Of a stretch of DNA of 64,000 nucleotides, positions 7,461 through 16,162 are shown one piece after another. The stretch's first letter is position 1. The number at the start of each line of letters is the position of its first letter. The notes below the pieces were generated by a model, which was not told the origin of the DNA, did no database searches, and saw only the letters and a program-made list of their open reading frames with translations. The position numbers were made by a program, and so were the translations under genes. This DNA comes from Chthonomonas sp. (GTDB lineage Bacteria > Armatimonadota > Fimbriimonadia > Fimbriimonadales > Fimbriimonadaceae), in contig JAEURR010000003.1 in the NCBI GenBank assembly GCA_016788115.1, positions 124,001 through 188,000 of the forward strand. Reading direction: 5' to 3'.

Positions 7461-9611
7461 ATGCTTCTCGATTCGATCAAAACGGCACCTCATTCGACCC
7501 TTTGCGTACCCGCTGAGCTCGCCGACCTCCAGCGGCTTGCCTTTAACTTCTGGAGCACTTGGGATCCTGGTGCTGTCGCGCTCTTCCGATCGATCGCGCC
7601 CGCACGCTGGGATGCCGGAATTGGGCCCGTCCAGCTCCTCGCTGAATCGACCCATCTCGATCATCTCGCATCGGATGCGGCATTCATGCAGTTGTTGAAC
7701 GAGGTCGCCAGGCGTTTCGAAGCCATGCTCGCGACCCAACCCGCTGCGCCCGCCCGCATGGAGCACACCCGGCCCGTCGCCTACTTCTGCGCCGAGTACG
7801 GCCTACACGAGAGCTTCGCGCAATACTCCGGGGGACTCGGAATCTTGGCGGGCGACCATACGAAGGAAGCGTCCGATTTCGGGCTGCCCTTCGTGGGGAT
7901 CGGCTGCTTTTACCGGCTCGGGTTCTTCCGCCAAATTCTCGATCCCAACGGACGCCAAGAGCACCTGTACCCGGAATTCGACGCGGCCCTCTGTCCAGTC
8001 GAGCGTGTCCTCCACCCGCGTGACGGCACGCCGCTGACCATCCAAGTCGAGATGCCTGGCCGCAACGTCCACGTCGCCGTGTGGAAGGTCTCAGTCGGGC
8101 GCACGCCGCTGCTACTACTCGATACCAACGTCTCCGAAAACGACGCGGCAGATCGCGCCATCACCGCCCAGCTGTATATGCGTGGCCGGGACATGCGGTT
8201 CATCCAAGAGTTGATCCTCGGTGTCGGGGGCGTGCGGGTACTCCGCGCGCTAGGGATCGAGCCCTCGGTTTATCACATGAACGAGGGCCACAGCGCCCTT
8301 CTTCTCGTCGAGCGACTCCGCGAAGCGGTCACGACCGGCGCAAGCTTTGCGCAAGCGCAAAGAAGTATCCGCAGCCAGTCGGTGCTTACTATCCACACGC
8401 CCGTGCCGGCTGGTAATGAGAGGTTCGACGCCAAGCTCGTCAAGCACACGCTCGTCCCGATGCTCGAAGGGTGCAGCATCCGCCCGCCGGCTCTTTTGAA
8501 GCTGGGAATCGGCGACGACGGGGACGCGAAGGTCTTCGACATGACCGCCTTCGCTCTGCGACTCTCGCGCGCCGCCAACGGCGTGAGCCTGCTCCATGGC
8601 CGCACCGCCAACGACACTTGGCGAAGCGTGGTTGGGCTGGGCGTCTCGGGCGTGACCAATGGCGTCCACATGCCCACTTGGCTTGGGCCGCACATGCGCG
8701 AGACGTTTGAACGTGCCGGAGCTGATATCCTCGGCGGTACCCATCTCAAATTGAAAGAGCGCAAGGACGCACGCGCCACCTGGGACGGCGTGCATGAAAT
8801 CTCCAATGCGGACCTCTGGCAAGCGCACTGCGAGCAGAAGCGAGTCCTCATTGAACTAGCCAACTCACGGCTTCTGCGGCAGTTCACAAGGCATGGGCGA
8901 TCACCGGACGAACTACGGGTACTCACCCAACAGTTGAACCCCGAGGCGTTTATCATCGGCTTCGCGCGCCGATTCGCTCCCTACAAGCGGGCCTCGCTTC
9001 TCTTCCGCGATCCCAAGCGGCTGATGCGGATCCTGAACAACCGCGACCAGCCGGTACAAGTGGTCTTCGCGGGCAAAGCCCACCCGGCCGACACCGAGGG
9101 CCAAGCGCTCATCGCCGAAGTGTATCGGTTCACGCAGGACCCGCGATTCCGTGGCAAGGTCTTCCTCATCGAAGATTACGACATGGCGGTAGGCCGGGCG
9201 ATGGTCCAAGGCGTGGACCTATGGATCAACAACCCACGTCGCCCGCTTGAGGCCAGCGGCACTAGCGGGATGAAAGCCGCCGCCAATGGCGTGCCCAATG
9301 CGTCCATCCTCGACGGTTGGTGGGACGAAGCGTGTGAAGAGGGGAACGGATTCGCGGTGGGCCAACGCGCCGACCAGCGGAATCTGCGAATGCAGGATCG
9401 CTTCGACGGCGAGAGCCTCCTTGCGACGCTCGAGCAGCACGTCCTTCCCCGCTATGCCAAGCGGGACGCGGCAGGAATCCCTCTTGACTGGGTCAAGATA
9501 ATGAAGGGATCGATTGCGACGAGCTTGTACGCGTTCTCAACCCGTCGGATGCTGGAAGACTACGTGCAAGAAATCTACGCTACGGACTCAACGTCGTCCA
9601 GCGGCGTATGA
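7461..9611 (+). CDS. glgP: Alpha-glucan phosphorylase (GT35)
   Basis: The 716-residue protein is a glycogen/starch phosphorylase of the shorter Thermus-like type (EC 2.4.1.1). It releases glucose 1-phosphate from alpha-1,4 glucans. The PLP-lysine region EASGTSGMKAAANGVPNAS is intact near residue 600. Also visible are the N-terminal WNPWWSW-like segment (FNFWSTWDPGAVALF), YFCAEYGLHESFAQYSGGLG and FARRFAPYKRASLL. The ATG follows a GGTGGTG motif. Its 3' end overlaps the convergent AI-2E family gene by 37 bases. No other glycogen genes are in the window. Confidence 0.94.
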   Translation: MLLDSIKTAPHSTLCVPAELADLQRLAFNFWSTWDPGAVALFRSIAPARWDAGIGPVQLLAESTHLDHLASDAAFMQLLNEVARRFEAMLATQPAAPARMEHTRPVAYFCAEYGLHESFAQYSGGLGILAGDHTKEASDFGLPFVGIGCFYRLGFFRQILDPNGRQEHLYPEFDAALCPVERVLHPRDGTPLTIQVEMPGRNVHVAVWKVSVGRTPLLLLDTNVSENDAADRAITAQLYMRGRDMRFIQELILGVGGVRVLRALGIEPSVYHMNEGHSALLLVERLREAVTTGASFAQAQRSIRSQSVLTIHTPVPAGNERFDAKLVKHTLVPMLEGCSIRPPALLKLGIGDDGDAKVFDMTAFALRLSRAANGVSLLHGRTANDTWRSVVGLGVSGVTNGVHMPTWLGPHMRETFERAGADILGGTHLKLKERKDARATWDGVHEISNADLWQAHCEQKRVLIELANSRLLRQFTRHGRSPDELRVLTQQLNPEAFIIGFARRFAPYKRASLLFRDPKRLMRILNNRDQPVQVVFAGKAHPADTEGQALIAEVYRFTQDPRFRGKVFLIEDYDMAVGRAMVQGVDLWINNPRRPLEASGTSGMKAAANGVPNASILDGWWDEACEEGNGFAVGQRADQRNLRMQDRFDGESLLATLEQHVLPRYAKRDAAGIPLDWVKIMKGSIATSLYAFSTRRMLEDYVQEIYATDSTSSSGV

Positions 9612-10687
9612 GCCCCGCGCGCTTCTCGGATCACATCTTGCAGGCCGATCAGTGCCGTGAGTACGACCGGTCCGGCCATGATGCCGACCGGCCCGAACAC
9701 GAGCACACCCCCGAGGAGGCTGAAGAAGATCCCCATCGGGTGGAGTTGCACCTTCGCTCCGATCACAAACGGTCGAAGCAAGTTGTCCACCTGACTGACA
9801 ATGCCAAATCCGACGCCGAGCAGCACGATTCCCTCGACCGTCTTGCCCTGCGACAGCAGCATCAGGGAAAGCGGGACGTAAACTACCGGCCCGCCCAATA
9901 GAGGGATCACGCACAGAATGAAAGTTGCGATTCCGAACAGAAACGGTGACGGCACCCCGCACAGCACGTAGGTCGTCGTGGCGATGGCCGCTTGAATCGC
10001 CGCAACGAGCACAACCCCCACGAAAACGGCACGGATCGTATTGCCCATGCGATCGATGAGTGCACGCGCCTTTGGCTTGGGGATCGGCAACAAATCCAGT
10101 GCGGGCTCAAGCAGCCTGTGCCCATCACGGACCATGAAGAACATCGTGAGCATCGCCACGACCAGGGTGAAAATCCCAAAACCGAGCGTCTTGGCGAAGT
10201 GCGGGACGAACGTCGAAAGCTGCGATGTGATCTCGCCGCGGTTCTCGCCGTACCATTTCATGATGTCGAACTTGACGCCGAAGCGCTCGACGACCGGTGT
10301 GGCCAGGTTCGAAATCGTCTTGGCGATGCCAAGCCCAGGGTCCGACTCTTGCACAGTCCCCGCGTTCGCGGTGGTTGCCGCTTGGAGTTCGGCGACGGTG
10401 CCACTGAATTGCGTGAAGAGCATCAGCCCAATCAGCACCAGCGGGACAATGATCACCGCAAGCGTGCCAAGCACGGTGAAGGTCGCGGCCAGGTTAGAGT
10501 GCATCCGCTTGTTGAAGTAGGCGTAAGCGGGGTGGGTGAGCACGCTCAACACAATTGCCCAGGCGATGGCCGCAAAGAAAGGCTGCAGCAGGAGGATGCT
10601 TAGCAGCAAGATGAGCGCCGAAATGACCCAAAACGCGGTTGGGCGGTAGTGTTTCTCGAAACCTGTTTCCGTTGAGCTCATAGACAA
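9575..10687 (-). CDS. AI-2E family transporter (UPF0118, PerM-like permease)
   Basis: A 370-residue integral membrane protein with about eight hydrophobic segments: two near the N-terminus (AFWVISALILLLSILLLQPF and AAIAWAIVLSVL), one near 75, and a cluster in the C-terminal half. The C-terminal PVVYVPLSLMLLSQG and FGPVGIMAGPVVLTAL segments are typical of the family. Members export autoinducer-2, act as sodium/proton antiporters or have unknown roles, so the substrate is not inferred. It probably follows prfA (19 bases) in the same minus-strand unit. The last 12 codons overlap the end of glgP. Confidence 0.88.
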   Translation of the reverse strand: MSMSSTETGFEKHYRPTAFWVISALILLLSILLLQPFFAAIAWAIVLSVLTHPAYAYFNKRMHSNLAATFTVLGTLAVIIVPLVLIGLMLFTQFSGTVAELQAATTANAGTVQESDPGLGIAKTISNLATPVVERFGVKFDIMKWYGENRGEITSQLSTFVPHFAKTLGFGIFTLVVAMLTMFFMVRDGHRLLEPALDLLPIPKPKARALIDRMGNTIRAVFVGVVLVAAIQAAIATTTYVLCGVPSPFLFGIATFILCVIPLLGGPVVYVPLSLMLLSQGKTVEGIVLLGVGFGIVSQVDNLLRPFVIGAKVQLHPMGIFFSLLGGVLVFGPVGIMAGPVVLTALIGLQDVIREARGAHTPLDDVESVA

Positions 10688-10706
10688 CCAAACTGATTCT
10701 GGCTCT

Positions 10707-11786
10707 TTATCGTTGCAGAGAGGGCTCTTGGCCTACTTCGCTGAGCTTTCTAGCCTGGTCGTCCTGAATGAGTGCATCGATCATCTCCTGGATGTCCCCG
10801 TCCATGTATGCCGGGATATTGTGGACGTCTTTGCCGATGCGGTGGTCGGTGATACGGTTCTGATTGTAGTTGTAGGTTCGGATTTTCTCGCTCCGATCAC
10901 CGCTTCCGATGAGTCCGCGCCGCATGTCTCCACGCTCCTTTGCCTTGCGGTCCTCTTCCAGTTGATAGAGCTTGGCGCGCAAAACGGCCATCGCTTTCAG
11001 CTTGTTTTGAGCCTGGCTCCGCTCGTCCTGGCACGTGACGACCGTGCCCGTCGGACGGTGAATGATACGGATCGCCGTTTCGTTCTTCTGCATATGCTGG
11101 CCACCGGCGCTGCTACTGCAAAAGGTACTGACCTCTAGGTCGTCGTCCCGGATTTCGAGCTCAACTTCTTCGATTTCGGGCATCACCGCCACGGTAACCG
11201 TCGAAGTGTGCGTGCGGCCGCCGCTTTCCGTGGCTGGGACCCGCTGGACGCGATGGACTCCAGATTCAAACTTTAACTGCGAATACGCCCCGACTGCATC
11301 GATCGTGAAGACAACCTTTGAGTACGAGTTCATGCCGTCCGAGTCCATCTCGACGACCTCGGTCTTCCACTTGCGGCGCTCTGCATACCGCGAGTACAGG
11401 CGAAACAGGTCGCCCGCGAAGATTCCCGCTTCGTCCCCACCCGCTGCGGGTCGGATTTCCACGATGACGGAGTGGCTGTCGTTGGGATCCTTTGGCAGGA
11501 GCATGACCTTTAGGTCCTCTTCGATCTGGGCACGCCGCTGCTTCAGGTCCGGGAGCTCCTCTTGCGCAAGCACCCGCATCTCAGGGTCTGCCAGCAACTC
11601 CTCCGCATCTTCGATTCCGCGCAGGATCGTCCGGTAGCGGCGGGTCACTTCGACAATGTCGACCAGTTCGGACCGTGCTTTGCCCAGCCGCTTAAGTTCG
11701 CTCGGATCGCGGGCGACCTGCGGGTCCTGCAGAGCCTGTTCGATCTGATCGAATCGCGATTCAATTTCTTCTAGCTTGGCAAGCAT
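10707..11786 (-). CDS. prfA: Peptide chain release factor 1
   Basis: The 359-residue protein is RF1, which reads UAA and UAG stop codons and triggers peptide release. It has the RF1 specificity tripeptide Pro-Ala-Thr at 184-186 (VPATESGG) and the catalytic GGQ at 228-230. The surrounding sequence is SSSAGGQHMQKNETAI, which differs from the commoner GAGGQHVN-T. The PAAGGDEAGIFAGDLFRLY signature near 113-131 is also present. prmC, which methylates the GGQ glutamine and often sits beside prfA, is not adjacent. Confidence 0.96.
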   Translation of the reverse strand: MLAKLEEIESRFDQIEQALQDPQVARDPSELKRLGKARSELVDIVEVTRRYRTILRGIEDAEELLADPEMRVLAQEELPDLKQRRAQIEEDLKVMLLPKDPNDSHSVIVEIRPAAGGDEAGIFAGDLFRLYSRYAERRKWKTEVVEMDSDGMNSYSKVVFTIDAVGAYSQLKFESGVHRVQRVPATESGGRTHTSTVTVAVMPEIEEVELEIRDDDLEVSTFCSSSAGGQHMQKNETAIRIIHRPTGTVVTCQDERSQAQNKLKAMAVLRAKLYQLEEDRKAKERGDMRRGLIGSGDRSEKIRTYNYNQNRITDHRIGKDVHNIPAYMDGDIQEMIDALIQDDQARKLSEVGQEPSLQR

Positions 11787-11869
11787 AAGGCAGGTTCAAT
11801 TGTACCTACGCCTGGTTTCGTGTCCTGATTTCCATGGTTGCAGATTCAATCGGTGTCCGTGCGTCGTCT

Positions 11870-11893
11870 GTTCGTGCGAACAACGTTTGTTCG
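11870..11893. promoter_or_regulatory. Nested GTTCG/CGAAC palindromes upstream of mscL
   Basis: Two overlapping dyads share one CGAAC arm: GTTCG-TG-CGAAC (11870-11881) and CGAACAA-CGT-TTGTTCG (11877-11893). They lie directly before the Shine-Dalgarno of mscL. They could be an operator for a dimeric repressor or alternative RNA hairpins controlling ribosome access. The spacing differs from the classic LexA box (GAAC-N4-GTTC), so an SOS assignment is not supported. Confidence 0.4.
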
Positions 11894-11909
11894 TTCGGAG
11901 GAGGATTGT

Positions 11910-12260
11910 ATGTCACTGGTGTCTGAATTCAGGGATTTCATCAATCGTGGGAATGTTCTCGACCTCGCCGTTGGTGTGGTCATTGGCGGTGCATTTGGCA
12001 AGATCGTCGACTCAGGCGTGAAGGACCTGATCACCCCACTTATTCCATCGGGTCCAGAAGGGTTCAAGTCGTTCAAGCTCGGCCCAATGGCTGTTGGGAA
12101 CTTTATCAATGAGATCATCTCGTTCCTAATCATCGCGTTTGCAGTCTTCATGATCGTGAAGGCGGCCAACAAGATGAAGAAGCCGGTCGAAGCGGCACCC
12201 GCTGGTCCCAGCGAGGTCGATCTCCTGACCGAGATTCGCGACGCGCTAAAGGCTCGCTAA
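11910..12260 (+). CDS. mscL: Large-conductance mechanosensitive channel
   Basis: The 116-residue protein is MscL, the homopentameric channel that opens under membrane tension to release solutes on osmotic downshock. The first transmembrane helix carries the family signature GNVLDLAVGVVIGGAFGKIV; the second is NEIISFLIIAFAVFMIVK; the C-terminal amphipathic helix is EVDLLTEIRDALK. The ATG at 11910 was chosen over an upstream in-frame start because GGAGGAGGA precedes it at correct spacing and the protein then begins at the usual position (MSLVSEFRDFI). It is a single gene, followed by a strong hairpin. Confidence 0.96.
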   Translation: MSLVSEFRDFINRGNVLDLAVGVVIGGAFGKIVDSGVKDLITPLIPSGPEGFKSFKLGPMAVGNFINEIISFLIIAFAVFMIVKAANKMKKPVEAAPAGPSEVDLLTEIRDALKAR

Positions 12261-12267
12261 CAAAAGC

Positions 12268-12299
12268 GTTGGCCCCAGAGACTCTTCTCTGGGGCCAAC
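12268..12299. terminator. Terminator between mscL and malate dehydrogenase
   Basis: A perfect 14-bp stem (GTTGGCCCCAGAGA / TCTCTGGGGCCAAC) with a four-base loop lies between two convergent genes. There is no long T-run on the plus strand, but the stem is very stable and likely stops transcription from both sides. Confidence 0.8.
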
Positions 12300-12321
12300 T
12301 TGCGTCTCAGCTTCCTTTCGC

Positions 12322-13248
12322 TTACTGAATCTGGGCGAAGACCTCTTTCAGACTTGCGGCCGACTTCTGCAGCAGCTCCTTCTCGGTATCGCTGACCGCT
12401 GGCTCCATGATGCTCACAACACCGTGGCGACCGACGACTGTAGGAAGCGACAGCGAGATATCGCTGATGCCGAGCGCTCCGCTTTGAACGGCGGATACCG
12501 GCAGCAATCGGCCCTGATCGAGCGCAATCGCCTCGACGACTTCCTTGATCGATACACCGACGGCCCGACCGGCACCACCCTTGAGTCGGATGACTTCCGC
12601 ACCGGACTTCTTCGTGAAGTCGAAGATACCGTTCGCGACATCCTGACTGAAGCCCTTAATGCTCGCGAGGCCGACGCCACCCACGGTAGCGGTGCTCCAG
12701 ATGGGCACCATCGAATCGCCGTGCTCACCCAGGATGAGCGCCTTGACGTCGGTGGCTCCGACCTTGAAGTGGTCTGCAAGCAGCGATCGGAATCGGCACG
12801 TGTCCAACACGGTGCCCAAACCAAGCACTTGGCGCTCGGGCAGAATTCCGGACTTAGCGGCCAGGTGGGTGAGGATGTCAACTGGGTTCGAAACGACTAG
12901 GATCGTCGCCCCGTCGGCGAGCTTGCACCCCTTGAGCGATTCGAGAATTTGCTTGAACAGGCCCACGTTGCGGTTGATCAGTTCAAGTCGACTCTCGTCC
13001 GGCTTGCGTCGCAGGCCCGCGGTGATGACCACACAGTCGCTGCCATTGACTACGTCGTAGTCGCCACTCGTGATGATCTGGCTGCTGGTGAGCGCGCTAC
13101 CGTGGCGTAAGTCGAGGGCCTCGCCGTCGGCCATGTCGCGGTTGGCGTCGACGAGCGCGATTTCGCGGACAATGCCACCCAACTGGAGCGCGTAAGCGGC
13201 ATCCGAACCCACGCGGCCACCACCGCCGATAATGCTGACTTTGATCAT
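12322..13248 (-). CDS. mdh: Malate dehydrogenase (LDH/MDH superfamily)
   Basis: A 308-residue NAD-dependent dehydrogenase interconverting malate and oxaloacetate. The Rossmann motif is IIGGGGRVGSDAA near 6-18. The substrate loop reads AGLRRKPDESR, with Arg where malate dehydrogenases have Arg and lactate dehydrogenases have Gln. The catalytic histidine sits in GEHGDSMVPIWS. I chose the ATG at 13248 rather than an earlier in-frame codon because AGGAGA lies about 6 bases upstream and the protein then starts right before the Rossmann fold. It appears monocistronic. A lactate dehydrogenase is less likely given the loop residue. Confidence 0.9.
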   Translation of the reverse strand: MIKVSIIGGGGRVGSDAAYALQLGGIVREIALVDANRDMADGEALDLRHGSALTSSQIITSGDYDVVNGSDCVVITAGLRRKPDESRLELINRNVGLFKQILESLKGCKLADGATILVVSNPVDILTHLAAKSGILPERQVLGLGTVLDTCRFRSLLADHFKVGATDVKALILGEHGDSMVPIWSTATVGGVGLASIKGFSQDVANGIFDFTKKSGAEVIRLKGGAGRAVGVSIKEVVEAIALDQGRLLPVSAVQSGALGISDISLSLPTVVGRHGVVSIMEPAVSDTEKELLQKSAASLKEVFAQIQ

Positions 13249-13320
13249 GAAAATTCTCCTAGGTTTGCCGTAAGGCTTCGCCAATTATGGCACTTTTGAA
13301 CCTGGGAGAGTGCGAGATAC

Positions 13321-14172
13321 CTATTCGAGGTCGTACAGGTACAGGCTGGAGTTGCGAATACTGCCCATCCAATTCTTGCGGACTTCGCACCCGTTCTCAA
13401 GCGCTGCGGGGCGCAGCTTTTGCACGTGCCCATCGGCGAACGCGGTGGTGAGCATGCCACTGTGCCAGGGCCACGCACCGCCGTAGGAGTCCTCCGAGGG
13501 CGACTGACCCGGGTTCCAGCCGATTACTTCTCCGAGCCCGCCCGCCTGGTCAATGCTTCCGTCGATCTCACGGCCGAACTCGATTCGGATGCGGCACGGC
13601 GGTTGGATCAAATAGCGTCCGCCACCGGTCGGGCGACCATTCACCACATCCCATACTGAATCGACTAACTGAACCGTGTCGGCCGGGTAGGCGAGGCTTG
13701 AGTAACTCGTCGGTACGGCGATGAACCCTCGGTCGGACTGGATCATTGGAGCGAGGAAGACGCCGTTGTAACCGTAGTTCGTACGCTGGGCGATCACGTA
13801 GGAGCGGGTCACTGGATCCGCAAGCGAGAGGTCGGCATTGAAGACGCTTTCGACAGTTGGTCTGATCTCGTGATCTTCCGGGCACGTAAAGCTACTGTAT
13901 CCTCTCACATACGGTTGGAGCAGCTGAGGCCACTTTCGGTCGGTGATCGGGTCTCCACCATTGGGTCCGCGATAAGAACTGGGAACGAAACGGTCGTCGT
14001 AATCCGACATATACAGTAGATGCCCCGCAACGACTGATTTGGCCTGAGCCAAACAAGCGGCAGAGAGAGCGCTAGCTCTCGCGGAGCGGAACACAGGCAA
14101 AAGCAATGCGCTCAAGATCGTGACGATCACGAGCACCACCATAAGCTCTACCAGTGTGAAGGCGCGTTTCAT
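13321..14172 (-). CDS. Prepilin-type N-terminal methylation domain protein (pseudopilin-like)
   Basis: A 283-residue protein starting MKRAFTLVELMVVLVIVTIL, a type III prepilin signal cleaved before Phe5, with Glu at mature position 5 and a hydrophobic helix. The rest is a globular domain with YMSDYDDRFVPSSY, a family-typical early segment, and a FADGHVQKLRP element near the C-terminus as in the large pseudopilin families of Planctomycetes and Armatimonadota. It may assemble into a secretion or pilus-like fibre, probably through the GspF-like proteins 5 kb away (inference). It is monocistronic. Confidence 0.88.
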   Translation of the reverse strand: MKRAFTLVELMVVLVIVTILSALLLPVFRSARASALSAACLAQAKSVVAGHLLYMSDYDDRFVPSSYRGPNGGDPITDRKWPQLLQPYVRGYSSFTCPEDHEIRPTVESVFNADLSLADPVTRSYVIAQRTNYGYNGVFLAPMIQSDRGFIAVPTSYSSLAYPADTVQLVDSVWDVVNGRPTGGGRYLIQPPCRIRIEFGREIDGSIDQAGGLGEVIGWNPGQSPSEDSYGGAWPWHSGMLTTAFADGHVQKLRPAALENGCEVRKNWMGSIRNSSLYLYDLE

Positions 14173-14204
14173 AGTCGCCCAAATGTCCTATCTGTTCTAG
14201 TCTA

Positions 14205-14969
14205 TCAAAGAATTCGGCTGCCAATGCCATAAGTTTCGACAAAACCGAACGATCTGAATCCGTTATTCTCATACCAAGGCACGAGTCGCGCCTCTGTTTG
14301 TAGTACGAGCGCCTTCGAGCGCGTATCCGCTTTTTGCGCGCAAGCTTGCACAATTCTAGTTCCGACCCCTCGCTTTCGGCGTCGAGGCTCGACGCAAAGA
14401 TTGTACAAGCCCATCGACCGTGCGGTCTCGCTGAGCATCACCGCGCCCACTAACTCCTGACCGATCCACGCGCCGTACAACTGGTGCGGCGAACTCACGG
14501 TCGCCTCGACGATGGTGGTCCGCAGAACCATTTCCCGTCTCCAAAAGAAGTTTGCCACCATGAACTTGGCCAGCCGCGTCCGTTCCTCTTCGTTCGAGGA
14601 CAATACCAATTCGATGCTCGGTCCTGCCTGCTCCGAATAGACCATCTGCGTCAGTACACCAAGCTTCGTCAGCCCACAATCCGTGAGCGCACGACCGATG
14701 CCTGCGGGCTGATCGCCGTCAACCACAAATATCCGCATGTGGGGTCGCTCCCGGTTGAGCTGCGCGAGCTGATCGGCAAGCTCGCCGAGTTCCTCGGAGG
14801 TCGTACGGAAGTCAATCGCGAAGTTGCACAGGGATAGGGGAGTCTTGTGGGTAAAGAGTCGGCAACCGTCCAATTGCGCCTCGCGAACGCCGACGACGGA
14901 GGCGGCCAAACCACTGTAGGTCTCGACCACGTTTTCGTGCCCGATGGCCGTCCAACTAGCCGCCGTCAT
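14205..14969 (-). CDS. GNAT family N-acetyltransferase with an extra N-terminal domain
   Basis: A 254-residue protein. The C-terminal half (about 120-254) is a GNAT fold: YNLCVEPRRRKRGVGTRIV supplies the acetyl-CoA pyrophosphate-binding loop (R-R-K-R-G-V-G), and ARLVPWYENNGFRSFGF is the usual end of the domain. The N-terminal 120 residues may be a degenerate second GNAT domain (inference). The ATG overlaps the stop of the upstream hydrolase gene by 4 bases, so the two are translationally coupled. The acyl acceptor is unknown. Confidence 0.85.
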   Translation of the reverse strand: MTAASWTAIGHENVVETYSGLAASVVGVREAQLDGCRLFTHKTPLSLCNFAIDFRTTSEELGELADQLAQLNRERPHMRIFVVDGDQPAGIGRALTDCGLTKLGVLTQMVYSEQAGPSIELVLSSNEEERTRLAKFMVANFFWRREMVLRTTIVEATVSSPHQLYGAWIGQELVGAVMLSETARSMGLYNLCVEPRRRKRGVGTRIVQACAQKADTRSKALVLQTEARLVPWYENNGFRSFGFVETYGIGSRIL

Positions 14970-16162
14970 AGCACGAAGCTCCAGAAGAGTCCAAAGCTGA
15001 CCCGTTTGGGGGTGCCGATCGCCCCCAATGACAGTCCACCCCCGAGGTTAGTGCCCAGATACAAGCGAGGACCGCGTGGGCTCAGCACTGCGGAGAAGAA
15101 CTGATCTGCCTTGGCGTTCGATCGCCAGAGATCGACCGACGCTGCCACCTGCAAACGGTCGACGCCATCGTAGAGCGATCCCAGCCGGATGGTCGGTGCA
15201 GAAAGGGTTCGCGTGAGCGTCGCGCGCCCGACCCCGAAGAATCTCTGCTGGTAGAACTCCGCTACGGCATTGAGGATCGGGCGCTCGGCAAACACTCCGC
15301 CGAAATGCCCGGTCTTTAGAACGATCACCTGAGGATCGTTGAGAAGAGAGACGAGCTGGTCGGTGCATTCGGAAGGCACCACCGTGTCGAATTGAGCCCG
15401 AATGACCAGCGCCGGGCGCGGGGCCGCGCTGCCTAGATACTCCGAGGGCTCGACTGGCTTCAACGCTTCGCGCAGGCTCGACTCCGTGATCCCGCTCCGC
15501 CGCAGGGTCTCACGCTGGGAGACCACCCTGGAACTATTCCAGAGCATCTTGGCGAGATCAACGCCACCCAAGATGAAGCACATGTGGGTGATCCTCGGCT
15601 CGACACCCGCGGCCAAACTCCCGACGATGCTCCCCAGACTTGTGCCGGAGAGGCCGATGCGGGATGAGTCGATCTCGGGCCGCGTCGCCATCCAATCGAT
15701 GGTCCGCCGGATGTCTAGGACCGACTGGATCATGGTCTGGCGCAATTTGACCGGATCGGGCTGGATCGCAAGCGCCCCACTGGCGAATCCCGCAGGGGTC
15801 CGCGAAAGGTGGTACGGAAGCTGGATCAGAATCGCTCCGACACGGCGGCGATTCAATCGCGCCGCAAGCCGCTCCTCCAGCCGTTGGTCCGATGCGCCCC
15901 AGTAGTGGAGCAGAATGACCGTCGGAACTTGACCGACCGAGTCCGCGGGAAGCAGCGCCCTCACGTACACCGTGTCGTTCTCGGGGATCCCGCTTGAGTA
16001 CGCGCTGGGGAAGCTGGTTGAGTATTCGCGGGTCACTTCGTCGCTGCGGCCCGCTTGCCACGGCAAGAACGCAATCGGCGGAGGAGCTTGCGTCACCGGT
16101 GGCTCCTGCGCAACAATGAACTGAACCCCCATTAGCATCATGAGGATCAAACTTGCCTTCAT
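14966..16162 (-). CDS. Exported alpha/beta hydrolase with a beta-rich C-terminal extension
   Basis: About 398 residues with a signal peptide (MKASLILMMLMGVQFIVAQ). The hydrolase core includes VILLHYWGASDQRLE (oxyanion region) and the nucleophile elbow GLSGTSLGS, a G-x-S-x-G motif. A later Asp (RAQFDTVVPSECT) and His (KTGHFGGVF) complete a likely triad. The last 90 residues look like amphipathic strands (LQVAASVDLWR, RLYLGTNLGGGLSLG, VSFGLFWSFVL) and may form part of a small beta structure. With the start at 16162, its first 8 codons overlap the start of the divergent repeat protein; starts at 16141 or 16138 would remove nearly all of the overlap. Substrate unknown. Confidence 0.82.
   Translation of the reverse strand: MKASLILMMLMGVQFIVAQEPPVTQAPPPIAFLPWQAGRSDEVTREYSTSFPSAYSSGIPENDTVYVRALLPADSVGQVPTVILLHYWGASDQRLEERLAARLNRRRVGAILIQLPYHLSRTPAGFASGALAIQPDPVKLRQTMIQSVLDIRRTIDWMATRPEIDSSRIGLSGTSLGSIVGSLAAGVEPRITHMCFILGGVDLAKMLWNSSRVVSQRETLRRSGITESSLREALKPVEPSEYLGSAAPRPALVIRAQFDTVVPSECTDQLVSLLNDPQVIVLKTGHFGGVFAERPILNAVAEFYQQRFFGVGRATLTRTLSAPTIRLGSLYDGVDRLQVAASVDLWRSNAKADQFFSAVLSPRGPRLYLGTNLGGGLSLGAIGTPKRVSFGLFWSFVL

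Noticed and set aside
11870-11893. LexA/SOS box before mscL
   Set aside because: The dyads have spacings of 2 and 3 rather than the GAAC-N4-GTTC or CTG-N10-CAG forms, and mscL is not an SOS gene.
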